DNA from: a virus
Reading direction: 5' to 3' (one strand)
Virus record (IMG/VR): IMGVR_UViG_3300045971_000059
Span: 1-40,118 of that record
Length of the DNA: 40,118 nt
Each line of letters begins with the position of its first letter. Position 1 is the first letter of the stretch. The position numbers and the translations under genes are program-made. The notes under the pieces were generated by a model that had not been told where the DNA came from, made no database searches, and saw only the letters and a program-made list of their open reading frames with translations. Below are positions 23,608 through 32,137 of the stretch, piece after piece.

Positions 23608-23913
23608 CTATGCGTAGTAGGTGATGTTGAGTTTGGCGCTTGCAGCAGACTCGATGAATCGGATCTTGCTCAGATCACCATCGTATTGCAGCGTGGCGCC
23701 AGCAGCCAATGGCATACCAACAGTGCCAGTGGGTGCCACATCGTCATCGCGCCAGCGAACGGCTTGAGCCTCGGCTGTGATGATTGCGATGGAGGGTTTG
23801 CAGGCCAGTCCATTCAGATCAGTTTGGGGGACCGTCAGACCCACAGAGGCAGTCAATGCGGTGATTTGCTGGTAGCCCAGGCGAGTGGTTACAGCTTTGA
23901 GGGTGAGTGCCAT
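23608..23913 (-). CDS. Small beta-rich virion protein, unknown
   Basis: A 101-residue protein starting ALTLKAVTTRLGYQQITALT and ending IRFIESAASAKLNITYYA. The pattern (a site where RWRDDDVAPTGTVGMPL gives a tight turn between strands) resembles small structural proteins found in many phages of this group that have no assigned function. It overlaps the stop of the five-repeat gene and lies between structural genes, so a virion role is likely. Confidence 0.72.
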   Translation of the reverse strand: MALTLKAVTTRLGYQQITALTASVGLTVPQTDLNGLACKPSIAIITAEAQAVRWRDDDVAPTGTVGMPLAAGATLQYDGDLSKIRFIESAASAKLNITYYA

Positions 23914-24473
23914 TAGTGTCTTTCAGTGAATGGACGTAGTGCGATTATTGTATCGCCGGCGCCCACAGTCAAGGTGCCGACGTAAATGCCACCTGGGCCG
24001 TAGTGTACACCGTCCCGAACGTCAGATGGGTCAGGATAAACAGTGCCTCTGGCAGCAGACCCAACGAGGATAGCCCCATCGGCAACAAGTACCCCAGTGG
24101 CAGTATGGGTGGTGGCCACATGGCCCGATCGAGCCGCAGTGCCGGCCAATGTGGCACCGGCGCCAGTCAGTGTGCCGGAGGACGGGTGAGCGCGGAATCT
24201 GGCAGCAGTGCCGGTGAGTGTGGCGCCCGCGCCGGCCAGCACACCGGTGGCCGCATGGACGCGGAATCGAAGGGCAGTGCCCGCCAGGGTGGCGCCGGCT
24301 CCAGTCAGGACACCGGTAGCGGCATGGGTTACCGCTCCAGTAGACCGAGCCGCGGTGCCCGATAAAGTGGCGCCGCCGCCAGTGAGGACACCCGTAGCTG
24401 CGTGGGTGAGCGCCGCGCTGTCAATCTGAAAGGCGTTCTGTTGGAAAGAACCAGACTGAAACGCAGTGGTCAC
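23913..24473 (-). CDS. Five-repeat Ala/Gly/Thr protein with phage C-terminal motif
   Basis: A 186-residue protein. Residues 1-22 (FQSGSFQQNAFQID) are followed by five copies of a 23-26-residue unit around HAATGVLTGAGATLAGTAAR (residues 23-145). The C-terminus (PSDVRDGVHYGPGGIYVGTL) matches a motif common at the ends of phage structural proteins. The repeat is probably a beta-stalk, so a fibre or spacer is likely. Copy number may vary between relatives. Confidence 0.75.
   Translation of the reverse strand: MTTAFQSGSFQQNAFQIDSAALTHAATGVLTGGGATLSGTAARSTGAVTHAATGVLTGAGATLAGTALRFRVHAATGVLAGAGATLTGTAARFRAHPSSGTLTGAGATLAGTAARSGHVATTHTATGVLVADGAILVGSAARGTVYPDPSDVRDGVHYGPGGIYVGTLTVGAGDTIIALRPFTERH
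24048..24407 (-). repeat. Five in-frame coding repeats
   Basis: Five tandem units of about 69-78 bp encode the HAATGVL...GTAAR repeats. Units two and three are closest, unit five most diverged. Spacing differences fall between units (3-9 bp), pointing to expansion followed by drift. Such a stretch is prone to copy-number change and to assembly collapse. Confidence 0.8.
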
Positions 24474-24474
24474 G

Positions 24475-24978
24475 TCACACCTTTGTCAGTTTGGCAGCAC
24501 CCTTGTGCCGGTTGATAACGTACCACACGGCTGCCTGAGAAACACCATATTTTCGGGCAAGCCAACTCTGGCTCTCACCCTTTTTATAGCTGCCTGGCAC
24601 ATGAGTCTTGAGTATCTCAGCAACTTGCCAATCACGCAAACGAGCAGCACCTGCACGTTCGCCAATGGCAATACCCAATCGTTCAGATGATTTTTTCAGA
24701 ACCTCATCGATTTTGGCAGATCTTCGTGCCCCCATCAATGGTTGCAACATCAGCATGATATCTCGGGCCTGCTGCCCAAATACCTCGACCCGATACACAG
24801 GTTTCCAACCCTCTTTTCTGGGTGGGACATCGTATACAGGCTTTCCCCACATATCAGCGACTCTCTGAATTATGTCTTGATCTGTCATAGACAGGGATAT
24901 TTTTGGGGTTCGATTGAATGCAAAACATCCCTCTCCCTCCAAGAGTCCCGCCAGCCACCCACAAGTTTGTTCGTTCAT
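24475..24978 (-). CDS. LAGLIDADG-type homing endonuclease
   Basis: A 167-residue protein. The start holds the LAGLIDADG-like motif WLAGLLEGEGCF (8-19), where the Glu in GEG replaces the catalytic Asp, as is common. The single motif implies a homodimer. The C-terminal part (residues about 115-158, with SWLARKYGVSQAAVWYVI) is a helix-turn-helix likely to help DNA binding. It is free-standing, with no intron or intein around it that I can see, and lies between structural genes. It is probably a selfish element that targets intron-less alleles of this region in other phages (inference). Confidence 0.85.
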   Translation of the reverse strand: MNEQTCGWLAGLLEGEGCFAFNRTPKISLSMTDQDIIQRVADMWGKPVYDVPPRKEGWKPVYRVEVFGQQARDIMLMLQPLMGARRSAKIDEVLKKSSERLGIAIGERAGAARLRDWQVAEILKTHVPGSYKKGESQSWLARKYGVSQAAVWYVINRHKGAAKLTKV

Positions 24979-24985
24979 TCACGAA

Positions 24986-25534
24986 TTATAACTTAGTAAG
25001 AGAGGCATGTAAATCTTGGCAGGCGTCTTTGTAATTCTGGAGCGCAAACTGGATGTATTCTTGATTGCGATTGGACAGTTCTGGAGTGAAACTATACCCC
25101 CAAGTGGCCTGGAAATCACAGTCGTAGCCGTCCTTGTTCCACTTTTTGTCGGTGTGCGGCGCCTGGGTGGCCCGCCACTCTTTGGACAGGTAGTAGAAGG
25201 ACATTTCAGCCACTGGCGGCCACTGGTGCGTTGGGTCACCATACGCACGATTGCTGGCCCAGTGGGGAGTAATGATTGTGGCCTTTGCGCCGGGTTTCAG
25301 CACACGGCATAGCTCATTGTAAAAATGCACCCGCTCCGATGCGGTGAGGTGCTCCACAAAATGAGAAGAGTGCGCCTCCTCGATAGACGAATCCGCAAAC
25401 GGCCATTTCGTAGTGCCAATCTTGAGGACCGTGTCCACGCCTTCCATTTTGTACTGATCGACACCATGAAAACCTTCTCTTTTCTTGGAGCCGCATCCGA
25501 TGTCCAGCTTCGTGGGAGCAACCTTTTTCACCAT
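24986..25534 (-). CDS. SAM-dependent class I methyltransferase
   Basis: A 182-residue small-molecule-type methyltransferase. Motif I is LDIGCGSKK (10-18), an acidic residue after the second strand follows (GVDQY), SSHFVEHLTASE (57-68) is the motif IV region and VLKPGAKATIITP (78-90) motif V/VI, typical of the Methyltransf_11 group. No DNA-methylase NPPY/DPPY motif is present, so DNA is an unlikely substrate. It overlaps the glycosyltransferase gene, suggesting a joint role in sugar modification or methylation of glycans. Confidence 0.87.
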   Translation of the reverse strand: MVKKVAPTKLDIGCGSKKREGFHGVDQYKMEGVDTVLKIGTTKWPFADSSIEEAHSSHFVEHLTASERVHFYNELCRVLKPGAKATIITPHWASNRAYGDPTHQWPPVAEMSFYYLSKEWRATQAPHTDKKWNKDGYDCDFQATWGYSFTPELSNRNQEYIQFALQNYKDACQDLHASLTKL

Positions 25535-26259
25535 ACCATGTCGGGAATCCCGCCTCGTTTGCCGTCCAGGTCGTAGTGTCCGACCTTAACTGATGTGTCA
25601 ATAGCGCAGCGATAGCCGAGCTTCCGTGCATTGGACCAGAAGGCCAAATCTTGCGTGGCCACGCCACCCTGGGTCTTGGTCTCGAACAGGGGCCGCGGGA
25701 GTGCCTTGTCCTTGAACATCGACATGCGCCACAAGTTGAACCCCATGCCGGTGCCGCAGCACTCTTGCACTGTGTTTGGGATTGGGATCTGTGGCCGGAA
25801 GTTCAGCACTGGGTCTTTGGGGTCACCCCAGATCTGCGCCGCGCCGCCCGGCCCCTGAGTGAAGTAGAGGCCACCGATGCAGGCATATTCAGGGTGCTTC
25901 TCCATCGACTCCATCAGCTTCACGATCCCGTCGCCCGGGGGCAGGTTGTCGTGTTCCAGGGTCAGGATGTATTTCCAGTTGGACAGGTCCGGATTGGCCA
26001 AGATGCTTTCGATAGCTGTCGAAAATGCATGTCCAACCTCCATTCCCACCGCAAAGAGGCGCACAAACTTTGCATTCGGGGGTGAATACAGGTTCATCCA
26101 TGATGCCACCGCCTTGGTTGGAATCGAGCCAAAACACGGCACGATCATCACGCACGACAAGTCCTTGTAGCCACCATTTTTGGACAAGCGGCTGATAGTC
26201 TTGGTCAGGTCTGCGTTGTGCTCACCACCGTTGTAGCTCGATATGATTTGGGGTTCCAT
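25528..26259 (-). CDS. GT-A type glycosyltransferase-like protein
   Basis: A 243-residue protein with the GT-A nucleotide-sugar fold pattern: CVMIVPCFGSIPTKAVASW at the start, YILTLEHDNLPPGDG (98-112) with EHD in the DxD position, and later GGVATQDLAFWSNARKLGY, where QD is the usual acceptor/catalytic region. It is similar in build to GT2-like proteins of viruses. It starts on the stop of the head-fibre gene (TAATG) and overlaps the methyltransferase gene by 7 bp. Likely substrates are virion proteins such as fibres, or host surface glycans; the sequence does not decide. Confidence 0.82.
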   Translation of the reverse strand: MEPQIISSYNGGEHNADLTKTISRLSKNGGYKDLSCVMIVPCFGSIPTKAVASWMNLYSPPNAKFVRLFAVGMEVGHAFSTAIESILANPDLSNWKYILTLEHDNLPPGDGIVKLMESMEKHPEYACIGGLYFTQGPGGAAQIWGDPKDPVLNFRPQIPIPNTVQECCGTGMGFNLWRMSMFKDKALPRPLFETKTQGGVATQDLAFWSNARKLGYRCAIDTSVKVGHYDLDGKRGGIPDMVW

Positions 26260-27761
26260 TAAACGTCCAATTGCAAATACATCCGAGCCTGACCCACCTG
26301 ATTCGTCAGACCGCTCAAGGCCAACGTATTAGGTAACCCGGCAGATGTCACCGAATAAACACCCTGCGCCCAATCACCCACACGGCTGGCAGCGGAGATC
26401 GAGATACCGTCAGCGGGGCTGATCCGACCGACTGACAAATTGGTGTAGTTGGTCATGTCCTTGAACGCAATCCGCAAAGCACCAGTATTGCCGGTTGTGG
26501 CAGAACTGATGTTCATGGCGAATGCGTAATTTCCACCCGCGGTGATTGTGCTCGAGAACGGCATGTACATGTGCTTGAAGCCGGACAGAGCCGACATATT
26601 CACAGTCCCCGCACTGCTGTTGGTGACACTTGCCGCGCCCTGGCTAACTGTGAACCCGGCACTCAGGTTGCTTGAGTAGCTGGCCTGCATGAACATCCGA
26701 GAGGACGCAATCAGTTGGTAGATTGAGGTGCTTGCACCAGTGCCGATCGAATAGAGCCCATAGTCAATGGTGTACGCCCCCTGCACGGACAATGCACTCG
26801 ACACTGTCGACAGAGACGCCCGACGCTCGAAGTTGTTGAAACTTGCATTCACAGGCATCAGGAACTTTTGCATGTAGATGCTGTTCTGCCCCAATGTCGT
26901 GAATGTGGTGGCATTGTTTAGCTGGAATATCTCGTACCCGCCAATAGTGTTTGCACCACCTCCACCGCCGCCCGCGGGCGCATAGATGGACAATGACGCA
27001 CTGTTCCCATTCACTGACTGAGACAGTGTGATATTTGTGTTGCCTTCGAAGAACACGATCTGACTTGCTACCAGCCCCGTAGTACCCAGTGCATCCGTAC
27101 TCACACCAGCGTTAAAACCGCCACCACCCGCACCATTCGTAATGAAAGGAGGCCATGCAACAGAAAGACCAGCCGTGTTCTGCGTTACACCTACAGTGGT
27201 TCCCGCTTGGGTTGTCGAGGTGTAGCCAGTGCCAGCAATATTTCCCGAGGCTGCTGTTTGGTTGGTCTGGGCAGCAAAGGTCGTGATGAACGGTGGCACA
27301 CCAATCGTGGCACCCACGGAGTTGGCAGTGCCCACGACGATGTTGCTTCCGTTTGTCGTGGTGGTCGCAAAGTTGTGGCTGTGGGTGCTGTTCGCGCCCG
27401 TGGTCAGGTAGCTGGGCACAGCCATCAGCAGACCGGCACTATTTTGTGTGGCCGCAACGACAGCACCGGCGACGGTGGTCGTGGTAAACCCGGCGCCGAC
27501 AATGTTGCCGCTGGCCTGGGTCTGAACGGTCTGGGCGACAGTGTTCGGGCCGATGACGGTCACACCGTTCGAGGAGGCCGACAGAGTGATGTTGTTGCCA
27601 CCAGCCCAGATGATGTCCGAGCCGCTGATCTGCGAGGTGCCCGCAGTGTTGCCGCCAATGTTCAGGACTTGGTTGTGGGCTGAGTTCCAGTCACTGGGTC
27701 GGACTACAGATGTGGCCGTTCCATCCGCTACCGTTTGCGAGTATGCGTGGATGATGGACAT
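26259..27761 (-). CDS. Head-fibre or decoration-like beta-rich virion protein
   Basis: A 500-residue protein, Ser/Thr/Asn/Gly-rich. The N-terminus (RPSDWNSAHNQVLNIGGNTA; GSDIIWAGGNNITLSAS) belongs to a type found in fibre proteins of many phages. Two related units follow around ASGNIVGAGFTTTT and ASGNIAGTGYTSTT, each with the motif QN(S/T)AGL, and after a poly-Gly hinge (GGGGGGANT) a C-terminal globular domain from about 280. The hinge separating stalk and head suggests an exposed fibre. It precedes the glycosyltransferase gene, so it is a possible acceptor. Confidence 0.75.
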   Translation of the reverse strand: MSIIHAYSQTVADGTATSVVRPSDWNSAHNQVLNIGGNTAGTSQISGSDIIWAGGNNITLSASSNGVTVIGPNTVAQTVQTQASGNIVGAGFTTTTVAGAVVAATQNSAGLLMAVPSYLTTGANSTHSHNFATTTTNGSNIVVGTANSVGATIGVPPFITTFAAQTNQTAASGNIAGTGYTSTTQAGTTVGVTQNTAGLSVAWPPFITNGAGGGGFNAGVSTDALGTTGLVASQIVFFEGNTNITLSQSVNGNSASLSIYAPAGGGGGGANTIGGYEIFQLNNATTFTTLGQNSIYMQKFLMPVNASFNNFERRASLSTVSSALSVQGAYTIDYGLYSIGTGASTSIYQLIASSRMFMQASYSSNLSAGFTVSQGAASVTNSSAGTVNMSALSGFKHMYMPFSSTITAGGNYAFAMNISSATTGNTGALRIAFKDMTNYTNLSVGRISPADGISISAASRVGDWAQGVYSVTSAGLPNTLALSGLTNQVGQARMYLQLDV

Positions 27762-27762
27762 A

Positions 27763-28152
27763 TTAGGCCGGCAGTGCGGTGTATGTCAGGCTCGAGCAAG
27801 AAACAGTGTCACCGCTGGCCACTGTGAGACCGTTGGAGAGGTTGATGTCGCCGGCAGCAGCGGTCACAGCACAGTGGATCACCAGAGTCCCACCCGATGT
27901 TTCCAAGGTGGCGGTGGCGACGGCCGCGGCGTTTCCGGTGGCGTTCGTGTCACTGGAGATGGCGTTGGCGGTTGCTGTTCCGCTGGCAGAGGCACCGAAT
28001 GCGGTGGCTGACAGCGGCAATGTGGCCACCGCAGTACCCGGTGCGCCAACTGTCCCGGTGAGACGAAATTTGAGATTACCACTGGCCCCAATGAGCGCCG
28101 TGACGGCATCAGTCGCAGCGTTGCGGGCTGCTGTCGTGTGTGTTACTGCCAT
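27763..28152 (-). CDS. Small Ala/Thr-rich virion protein
   Basis: A 129-residue protein starting with a helix (HTTAARNAATDAVTALIGA) and then a beta domain (LKFRLTGTVGAPGTAVATLP). This pattern occurs in phage structural proteins that begin with the RNAATDAV helix. The start ATG follows AAGGAA 5' of it and lies inside the end of the 57-residue gene. It is likely a minor structural or head-surface protein; no confirmed function. Confidence 0.72.
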   Translation of the reverse strand: MAVTHTTAARNAATDAVTALIGASGNLKFRLTGTVGAPGTAVATLPLSATAFGASASGTATANAISSDTNATGNAAAVATATLETSGGTLVIHCAVTAAAGDINLSNGLTVASGDTVSCSSLTYTALPA

Positions 28153-28282
28153 TTTGGAGTTCCTTCAATTTGTCTTCATCGAGGTGGCCGATGAGGTCAT
28201 ACTTCTCGACCAAACCGGTTTCCTTGCGTGTGATCTCCACCGTGAAACGAAGTTCGGCCTTCTGACCCTGGAGTTCGCTCAT
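28109..28282 (-). CDS. Small conserved phage protein, 57 aa
   Basis: A 57-residue frame starting at 28282 with ATGA overlap on the portal stop. It reads SELQGQKAELRFTVEITRKE, then TGLVEKYDLIGHLDEDKLKE, a beta-hairpin pattern (FTVEITRKETGLVEKYDLIG) that is typical of short proteins placed after the portal gene in related phages. The end overlaps the next gene by 44 bp. The overlap at both ends and the strong conservation-like pattern make chance unlikely. Function unknown. Confidence 0.65.
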   Translation of the reverse strand: MSELQGQKAELRFTVEITRKETGLVEKYDLIGHLDEDKLKELQNGSNTHDSSPQRCD

Positions 28283-30477
28283 TGTGGCATACCTTGGTCG
28301 GGTTGTGGGGGTCGGGCAACGTCCATCTCACCAGGCTCGATCGACACCGGCTCATCCGATTCGGGCAGTCCTTCAGCCAGGATCTGGCGAATGAACTCTT
28401 TGGTGACCAACTGGATGTCGGCCGACACCGGGGCATTGGCCGCGGCATTGGACAGAGCAGTGAGTCGCTTGGTCTCGGCGTCATACGCCTGCAGGTCAGC
28501 CTTGAACTTGTCGTTGTCGAGGGTCTGGGCCTCCATCGACTTGCTGAAGTTCTTGATGATCCCGTGCATCTGCTCCATTTCCTGACCCATCTGCTGCATC
28601 TGCTGCTGGGCGGCGGCCAGGGCCGGGTTGTCTTGTGCATCGTCCATGATCTTGGGATCGATGGTGCGGGCAAAGCGTTTGGACATCTCCTGGGCGCCCG
28701 GCCAGTCCATATTCTTGACAAACAGGTCGCCGGCGATCTTCCAGAGGTCTGGATTGCCTTGGAGCAATTGGGCCATTGCCTCGAGTGCCTCTTGGCGCTT
28801 GGTGGCGTAGCCTGGGCCAGTGGTCACGCAGACATCGTACTTGCCAACGGACGGGTTGTAGATCTTCTCGATCACGTTGCCAGCCTGGTCAGTGATCTTC
28901 TTCACCGGCTCGGGCTGGGCTGGGTTGATCTTGACCATGTCGGCTTCGCCATCCTCTCCGATGATCCGTGCGATGCGCTCGGTGTCGTAGATTTTGGGGA
29001 TCAGATCCACCAGTTGGCGAGTAACATTGCGAACAGCGCGGGCCAGATTATCCACATAGTGATAGGTTCCTGTGTCACCCTCTTTTTGGCGGGCGAGAAT
29101 GGCTTTACCGGAGCGTTCGTTGCCCTGCATACCCAGCGAAGCGTCGAACTGGCCGGTTGTGGCCTTGATATCCTCGGATGCACCCATCTTGGCCTGCAGC
29201 AGACCACTTGATGCCATCGGGGGCTGGGCACGTTGGGGCAGCGGCAGCATGTTGCCGGCCGCATCCGTAACGTCAGGATTGACCTCCAAATAGGGCCAAT
29301 TGTTGGTGTTTGCGGTCTTCCAGTGCGACTCGTAGCCCTCAAATTGGCCACCGTAGCCGATGAACGGAGCCTTGGGCGCCAGGGCCAGCATCTCAGCTTC
29401 CTGGGAGACCCAGTAGTTGTACATGCGCTGGGCATCCTTGGCATTACGCACCAGGCCAGACACAAAGATGCGCCCATCGACCTCGTACTCGTTGCCAACC
29501 ACGCGGATCACGGGAATGTGCTTGCCGGCCCACTCCTGCTCCTCGAGGATCTCGTAGCCGTTGATCTTGCACCACTTCACCTTGCGCCGGTCAGCCTGGC
29601 GCGACTTGGTGGGTTTGGCGTAAAGCTGGCGCAGGTACTTGTCTTCGGGGGTGCCGTCGAATGCCGTGGCATTGCCCGGGTACAGGTTCAGCGTGGCACG
29701 GTCGTAGTCGACGTAGAAGTACTCGGCAATCCGAATGGTCTTCTCGTTCATCCACTGGGCCAGCGACTCATCACCCACGCCCAGCGACATCAGGGTGTTG
29801 GCCGGCGATGCATTGGGGTACAGGCGGGAGTAGTCTTCCTTGGTGATGTCTTCGGTGATGAAGCACCACTTGGCATCGGCGCCGCACGGGTCTTGGATCA
29901 GCGGGTCCATGTAGACGCTGAAGCTGTTCCTCACCCGGCCGATCTTGATGTCTTGGTTGAAGCTGTCGTCCGAGCAGTACTCGGTCAGGATGCGGATGTA
30001 GCCCTCGCCATAGGACACCTGGTTCTCGCAGGCAGTGTCGTAGGCCACGTCGGCGTCCGAGATGTACTCGATGTGGCGCACCATGCCGTCGTAGATCTCA
30101 GCCACGTCCACATCGGCCTTGTCGTCCACTGGGATCACTTTCCCACTGGGACGGTTCTGCCGCTGGTCGTTGGTGACTTGGCGAACGTGCTGGGGGAGTT
30201 TGTTGATGGTCAGGCAGGGGCGCGAGTTGATCGACTGTCCCTGCACCGCGCCACGGGTGGCCAGAACGTCGGCCGGCCACTGCCATTGATTGTCGGGACT
30301 GCCTGCGTAGAAGCGCAGATCGTCGAGTTCGTCTTCGCGGGACTCAGAATACGCCGAGATGGCGATATTCATGCGGTCACGGGCGACCGAGAGGATTTCT
30401 GCCTTTTTGTCGCTACCCTTGGCGCCACTGACGGTCAAGGACTGGACAGCATTTACACCAGAGTAGTCTTGGGGCAT
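28279..30477 (-). CDS. P22-type portal protein
   Basis: A 732-residue protein, the size of the P22 portal (725). Segments typical of the family are DDLRFYAGSPDNQW, LTINKLPQHVRQVTNDQRQN, ADVAYDTACENQVSYGEGYI and the late NERSGKAILARQKEGDTGTY. The C-terminal ~120 residues are Gln/Met-rich helical (AAAQQQMQQMGQEMEQM), matching the long barrel helix of P22 portals. Twelve copies form the DNA channel that binds the terminase and then gp4. It overlaps the small basic protein gene by TAATG. Confidence 0.93.
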   Translation of the reverse strand: MPQDYSGVNAVQSLTVSGAKGSDKKAEILSVARDRMNIAISAYSESREDELDDLRFYAGSPDNQWQWPADVLATRGAVQGQSINSRPCLTINKLPQHVRQVTNDQRQNRPSGKVIPVDDKADVDVAEIYDGMVRHIEYISDADVAYDTACENQVSYGEGYIRILTEYCSDDSFNQDIKIGRVRNSFSVYMDPLIQDPCGADAKWCFITEDITKEDYSRLYPNASPANTLMSLGVGDESLAQWMNEKTIRIAEYFYVDYDRATLNLYPGNATAFDGTPEDKYLRQLYAKPTKSRQADRRKVKWCKINGYEILEEQEWAGKHIPVIRVVGNEYEVDGRIFVSGLVRNAKDAQRMYNYWVSQEAEMLALAPKAPFIGYGGQFEGYESHWKTANTNNWPYLEVNPDVTDAAGNMLPLPQRAQPPMASSGLLQAKMGASEDIKATTGQFDASLGMQGNERSGKAILARQKEGDTGTYHYVDNLARAVRNVTRQLVDLIPKIYDTERIARIIGEDGEADMVKINPAQPEPVKKITDQAGNVIEKIYNPSVGKYDVCVTTGPGYATKRQEALEAMAQLLQGNPDLWKIAGDLFVKNMDWPGAQEMSKRFARTIDPKIMDDAQDNPALAAAQQQMQQMGQEMEQMHGIIKNFSKSMEAQTLDNDKFKADLQAYDAETKRLTALSNAAANAPVSADIQLVTKEFIRQILAEGLPESDEPVSIEPGEMDVARPPQPDQGMPQ

Positions 30478-30608
30478 TATTTCTTCCTTGGAGCCACCTT
30501 GGCCTGGCGCTTGTCGGCAGCTTCTTCACGCTTGCTACCTTCTTTGCCCAGGGATTTCTTCTCAACGTCCTTGGTGGACTTCTCGAACGGTTTCGGTTTA
30601 GTGGCCAT
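30477..30608 (-). CDS. Small basic protein, 43 aa
   Basis: A 43-residue, Lys-rich and Glu-rich protein (ATKPKPFEKSTKDVEKKSLG then KEGSKREEAADKRQAKVAP) beginning at 30608, two bases after the TerL stop, and ending in a TAATG overlap with the portal start. It has almost no hydrophobic residues and is probably disordered. Tiny basic proteins are found here in many P22-like phages. A role with DNA or portal is possible but unproven. Confidence 0.65.
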   Translation of the reverse strand: MATKPKPFEKSTKDVEKKSLGKEGSKREEAADKRQAKVAPRKK

Positions 30609-30610
30609 GA

Positions 30611-32137
30611 TTAACTTCCCATCCATCCGGTTGAAACAGCGGCGCCAAGTTGCCTCGGTCGGCGCTCCTGCCGGTCATTGTACTGCTTATGCGCGACAGG
30701 GAAAGCAAAAGTTACGCACAGGGCGTCGGCCGCGTCGGGAGAAGCCAAACCGCGGGATTTCATCTCCTTTTTGCCCTCCAAGAAGATCGTGCCCTTGGAA
30801 TCGGGCTTCTTCATTGGGCCAATCAGGTCGTTTTTGAGCCCCCGGTCGGTCGTAATTGCAGCAGTTTTGAGCCAATCGCGCATCAATCCCCACATCTCGG
30901 CCCTCTTATTCCCATACATGAGCGGAGTCTTCGATTTGGAGCCAAAGTTCACCCCTTTGACCTTGAACCGCTGCTCAGTGAGCCTATCGAGTATCCCATA
31001 GCCCAGGCCACCCTCGTCGATCACGGTCAAAACTGGCTTGTACTCGTCAATGGCGTCGATGACGTGGCCCACCACGGCCATTGTGTCCTCGCCTTTGTAG
31101 CGTTTGAGTGCGATCAGGTCGCGTCCCTGGCGCACACAGATCACGGTGCTGTCCATGCCACCCCGGGCCGGGTCAACCCCAATGACTATCGGGGCCGTTG
31201 GGTCTTTGTACTTCGGCCGTTTGAACGCATCCTCCACCAGCACGGGCGAGATGAACTGGTCCTCGCCGGCGGCCGGGAACTCACCATAGACCTCGACCCT
31301 GGCCTGGATCGAGTCTTCCCCGTACTCCTCGATGATCTGGTTGTAGACCGCCTGGTCGGTGCCCTCCACCGTTCTGGCGTCGATCACCTTGCCCTTCCAG
31401 AAGTCCCGTTTGGCGTGGAAGCACTCGAAGAAATACCCGGTGTTGCGCCGTGGGTTACTGAACGCCAGCCAGTACCTGTCCAGGATCTTCTCGGTGAAGA
31501 AGCCCGCGGCAACGCTCCAGATCGCATCGGGGATACCGCTGGCCTCGTCGAAGATCACCATCATGCCGTCGTGATTGTGTACACCGGCATACGAGTCGGG
31601 GTTCTCCTCGCTCCACAGCTTGCCCTCGGCAGCCCAGTACCGGGTGCCCTTCTTCAGATCCCGCTCAACCAGGTCGGTTATCCACGCGGCCGGTACGAGC
31701 TTGGTCGCACTCACCTCCCACCAGTGTGCGTTGATGGCCATCGTGGCCCACTTGGTCAACTCACCCCACGTCACCGTCCTCAACTGATTCTCGCTGTTAG
31801 CCGAGACGATCACGCTCGAGCCGATGCGCGTGGTCAGCATCCACAGGATGAGCCAACTCACCAGTGCGCTCTTCCCGATCCCCCGACCGCTTGAGACGGC
31901 GCTTCTCAGCGCATCCATGTCAATCTGGCCTTTGTTCGACTTGATGTGCTGGGTGATCTCGCGCAACGTCTCCCGCTGCCACCGGCGTGGCCCTTTGAAC
32001 TTCTCCAGCGGCGTGTTCTTCTGCCCCCACGGAAACGCAAACAGCACGAAGCTCTCCGGGTCATCGGCCAGCATCGGGCTCCATAGCCTGGCCATCAGCC
32101 CCTGCTCCTCGTCAGCCGTATAGATCGGTTTCTGCAT
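30611..32137 (-). CDS. terL: Terminase large subunit
   Basis: A 508-residue packaging motor. Walker A is SSGRGIGKS (82-90), Walker B VIFDEA (194-199), with GIPDAIW next to it. The RNase H-like nuclease has IGVDPARGG (D322), TVIDEGGLGYGI (D374) and SPDAADALCV (D468/D471). It pumps DNA into the procapsid through the portal and cuts it. Together with the P22-like portal and a circularly closing contig, a headful (pac) mode is likely (inference). The start overlaps the terS stop. Confidence 0.96.
   Translation of the reverse strand: MQKPIYTADEEQGLMARLWSPMLADDPESFVLFAFPWGQKNTPLEKFKGPRRWQRETLREITQHIKSNKGQIDMDALRSAVSSGRGIGKSALVSWLILWMLTTRIGSSVIVSANSENQLRTVTWGELTKWATMAINAHWWEVSATKLVPAAWITDLVERDLKKGTRYWAAEGKLWSEENPDSYAGVHNHDGMMVIFDEASGIPDAIWSVAAGFFTEKILDRYWLAFSNPRRNTGYFFECFHAKRDFWKGKVIDARTVEGTDQAVYNQIIEEYGEDSIQARVEVYGEFPAAGEDQFISPVLVEDAFKRPKYKDPTAPIVIGVDPARGGMDSTVICVRQGRDLIALKRYKGEDTMAVVGHVIDAIDEYKPVLTVIDEGGLGYGILDRLTEQRFKVKGVNFGSKSKTPLMYGNKRAEMWGLMRDWLKTAAITTDRGLKNDLIGPMKKPDSKGTIFLEGKKEMKSRGLASPDAADALCVTFAFPVAHKQYNDRQERRPRQLGAAVSTGWMGS

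Noticed and set aside
24048-24407. Regularly spaced repeats that could suggest a CRISPR array
   Set aside because: The repeats are in frame, code for a repeated peptide, vary in sequence and have no unique spacers.
24986-25534. DNA methyltransferase against host restriction
   Set aside because: It has SAM motif I but no NPPY, DPPY or PC catalytic motif of DNA methylases; the neighbour is a glycosyltransferase.
27779-28585. + strand open frame of 268 codons over the small structural genes and portal end
   Set aside because: It covers three coupled - strand genes and has no recognised domain.
29233-30837. Long + strand open frame of 534 codons opposite the portal gene
   Set aside because: It is antisense to a clear portal gene, rich in Val/His/Leu/Gly as usual for shadow frames in GC-rich DNA, and has no recognisable domain.
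30650-31894. + strand open frame of 414 codons opposite terL
   Set aside because: Antisense shadow of a terminase gene with all motifs intact; no domain and no ribosome binding context.
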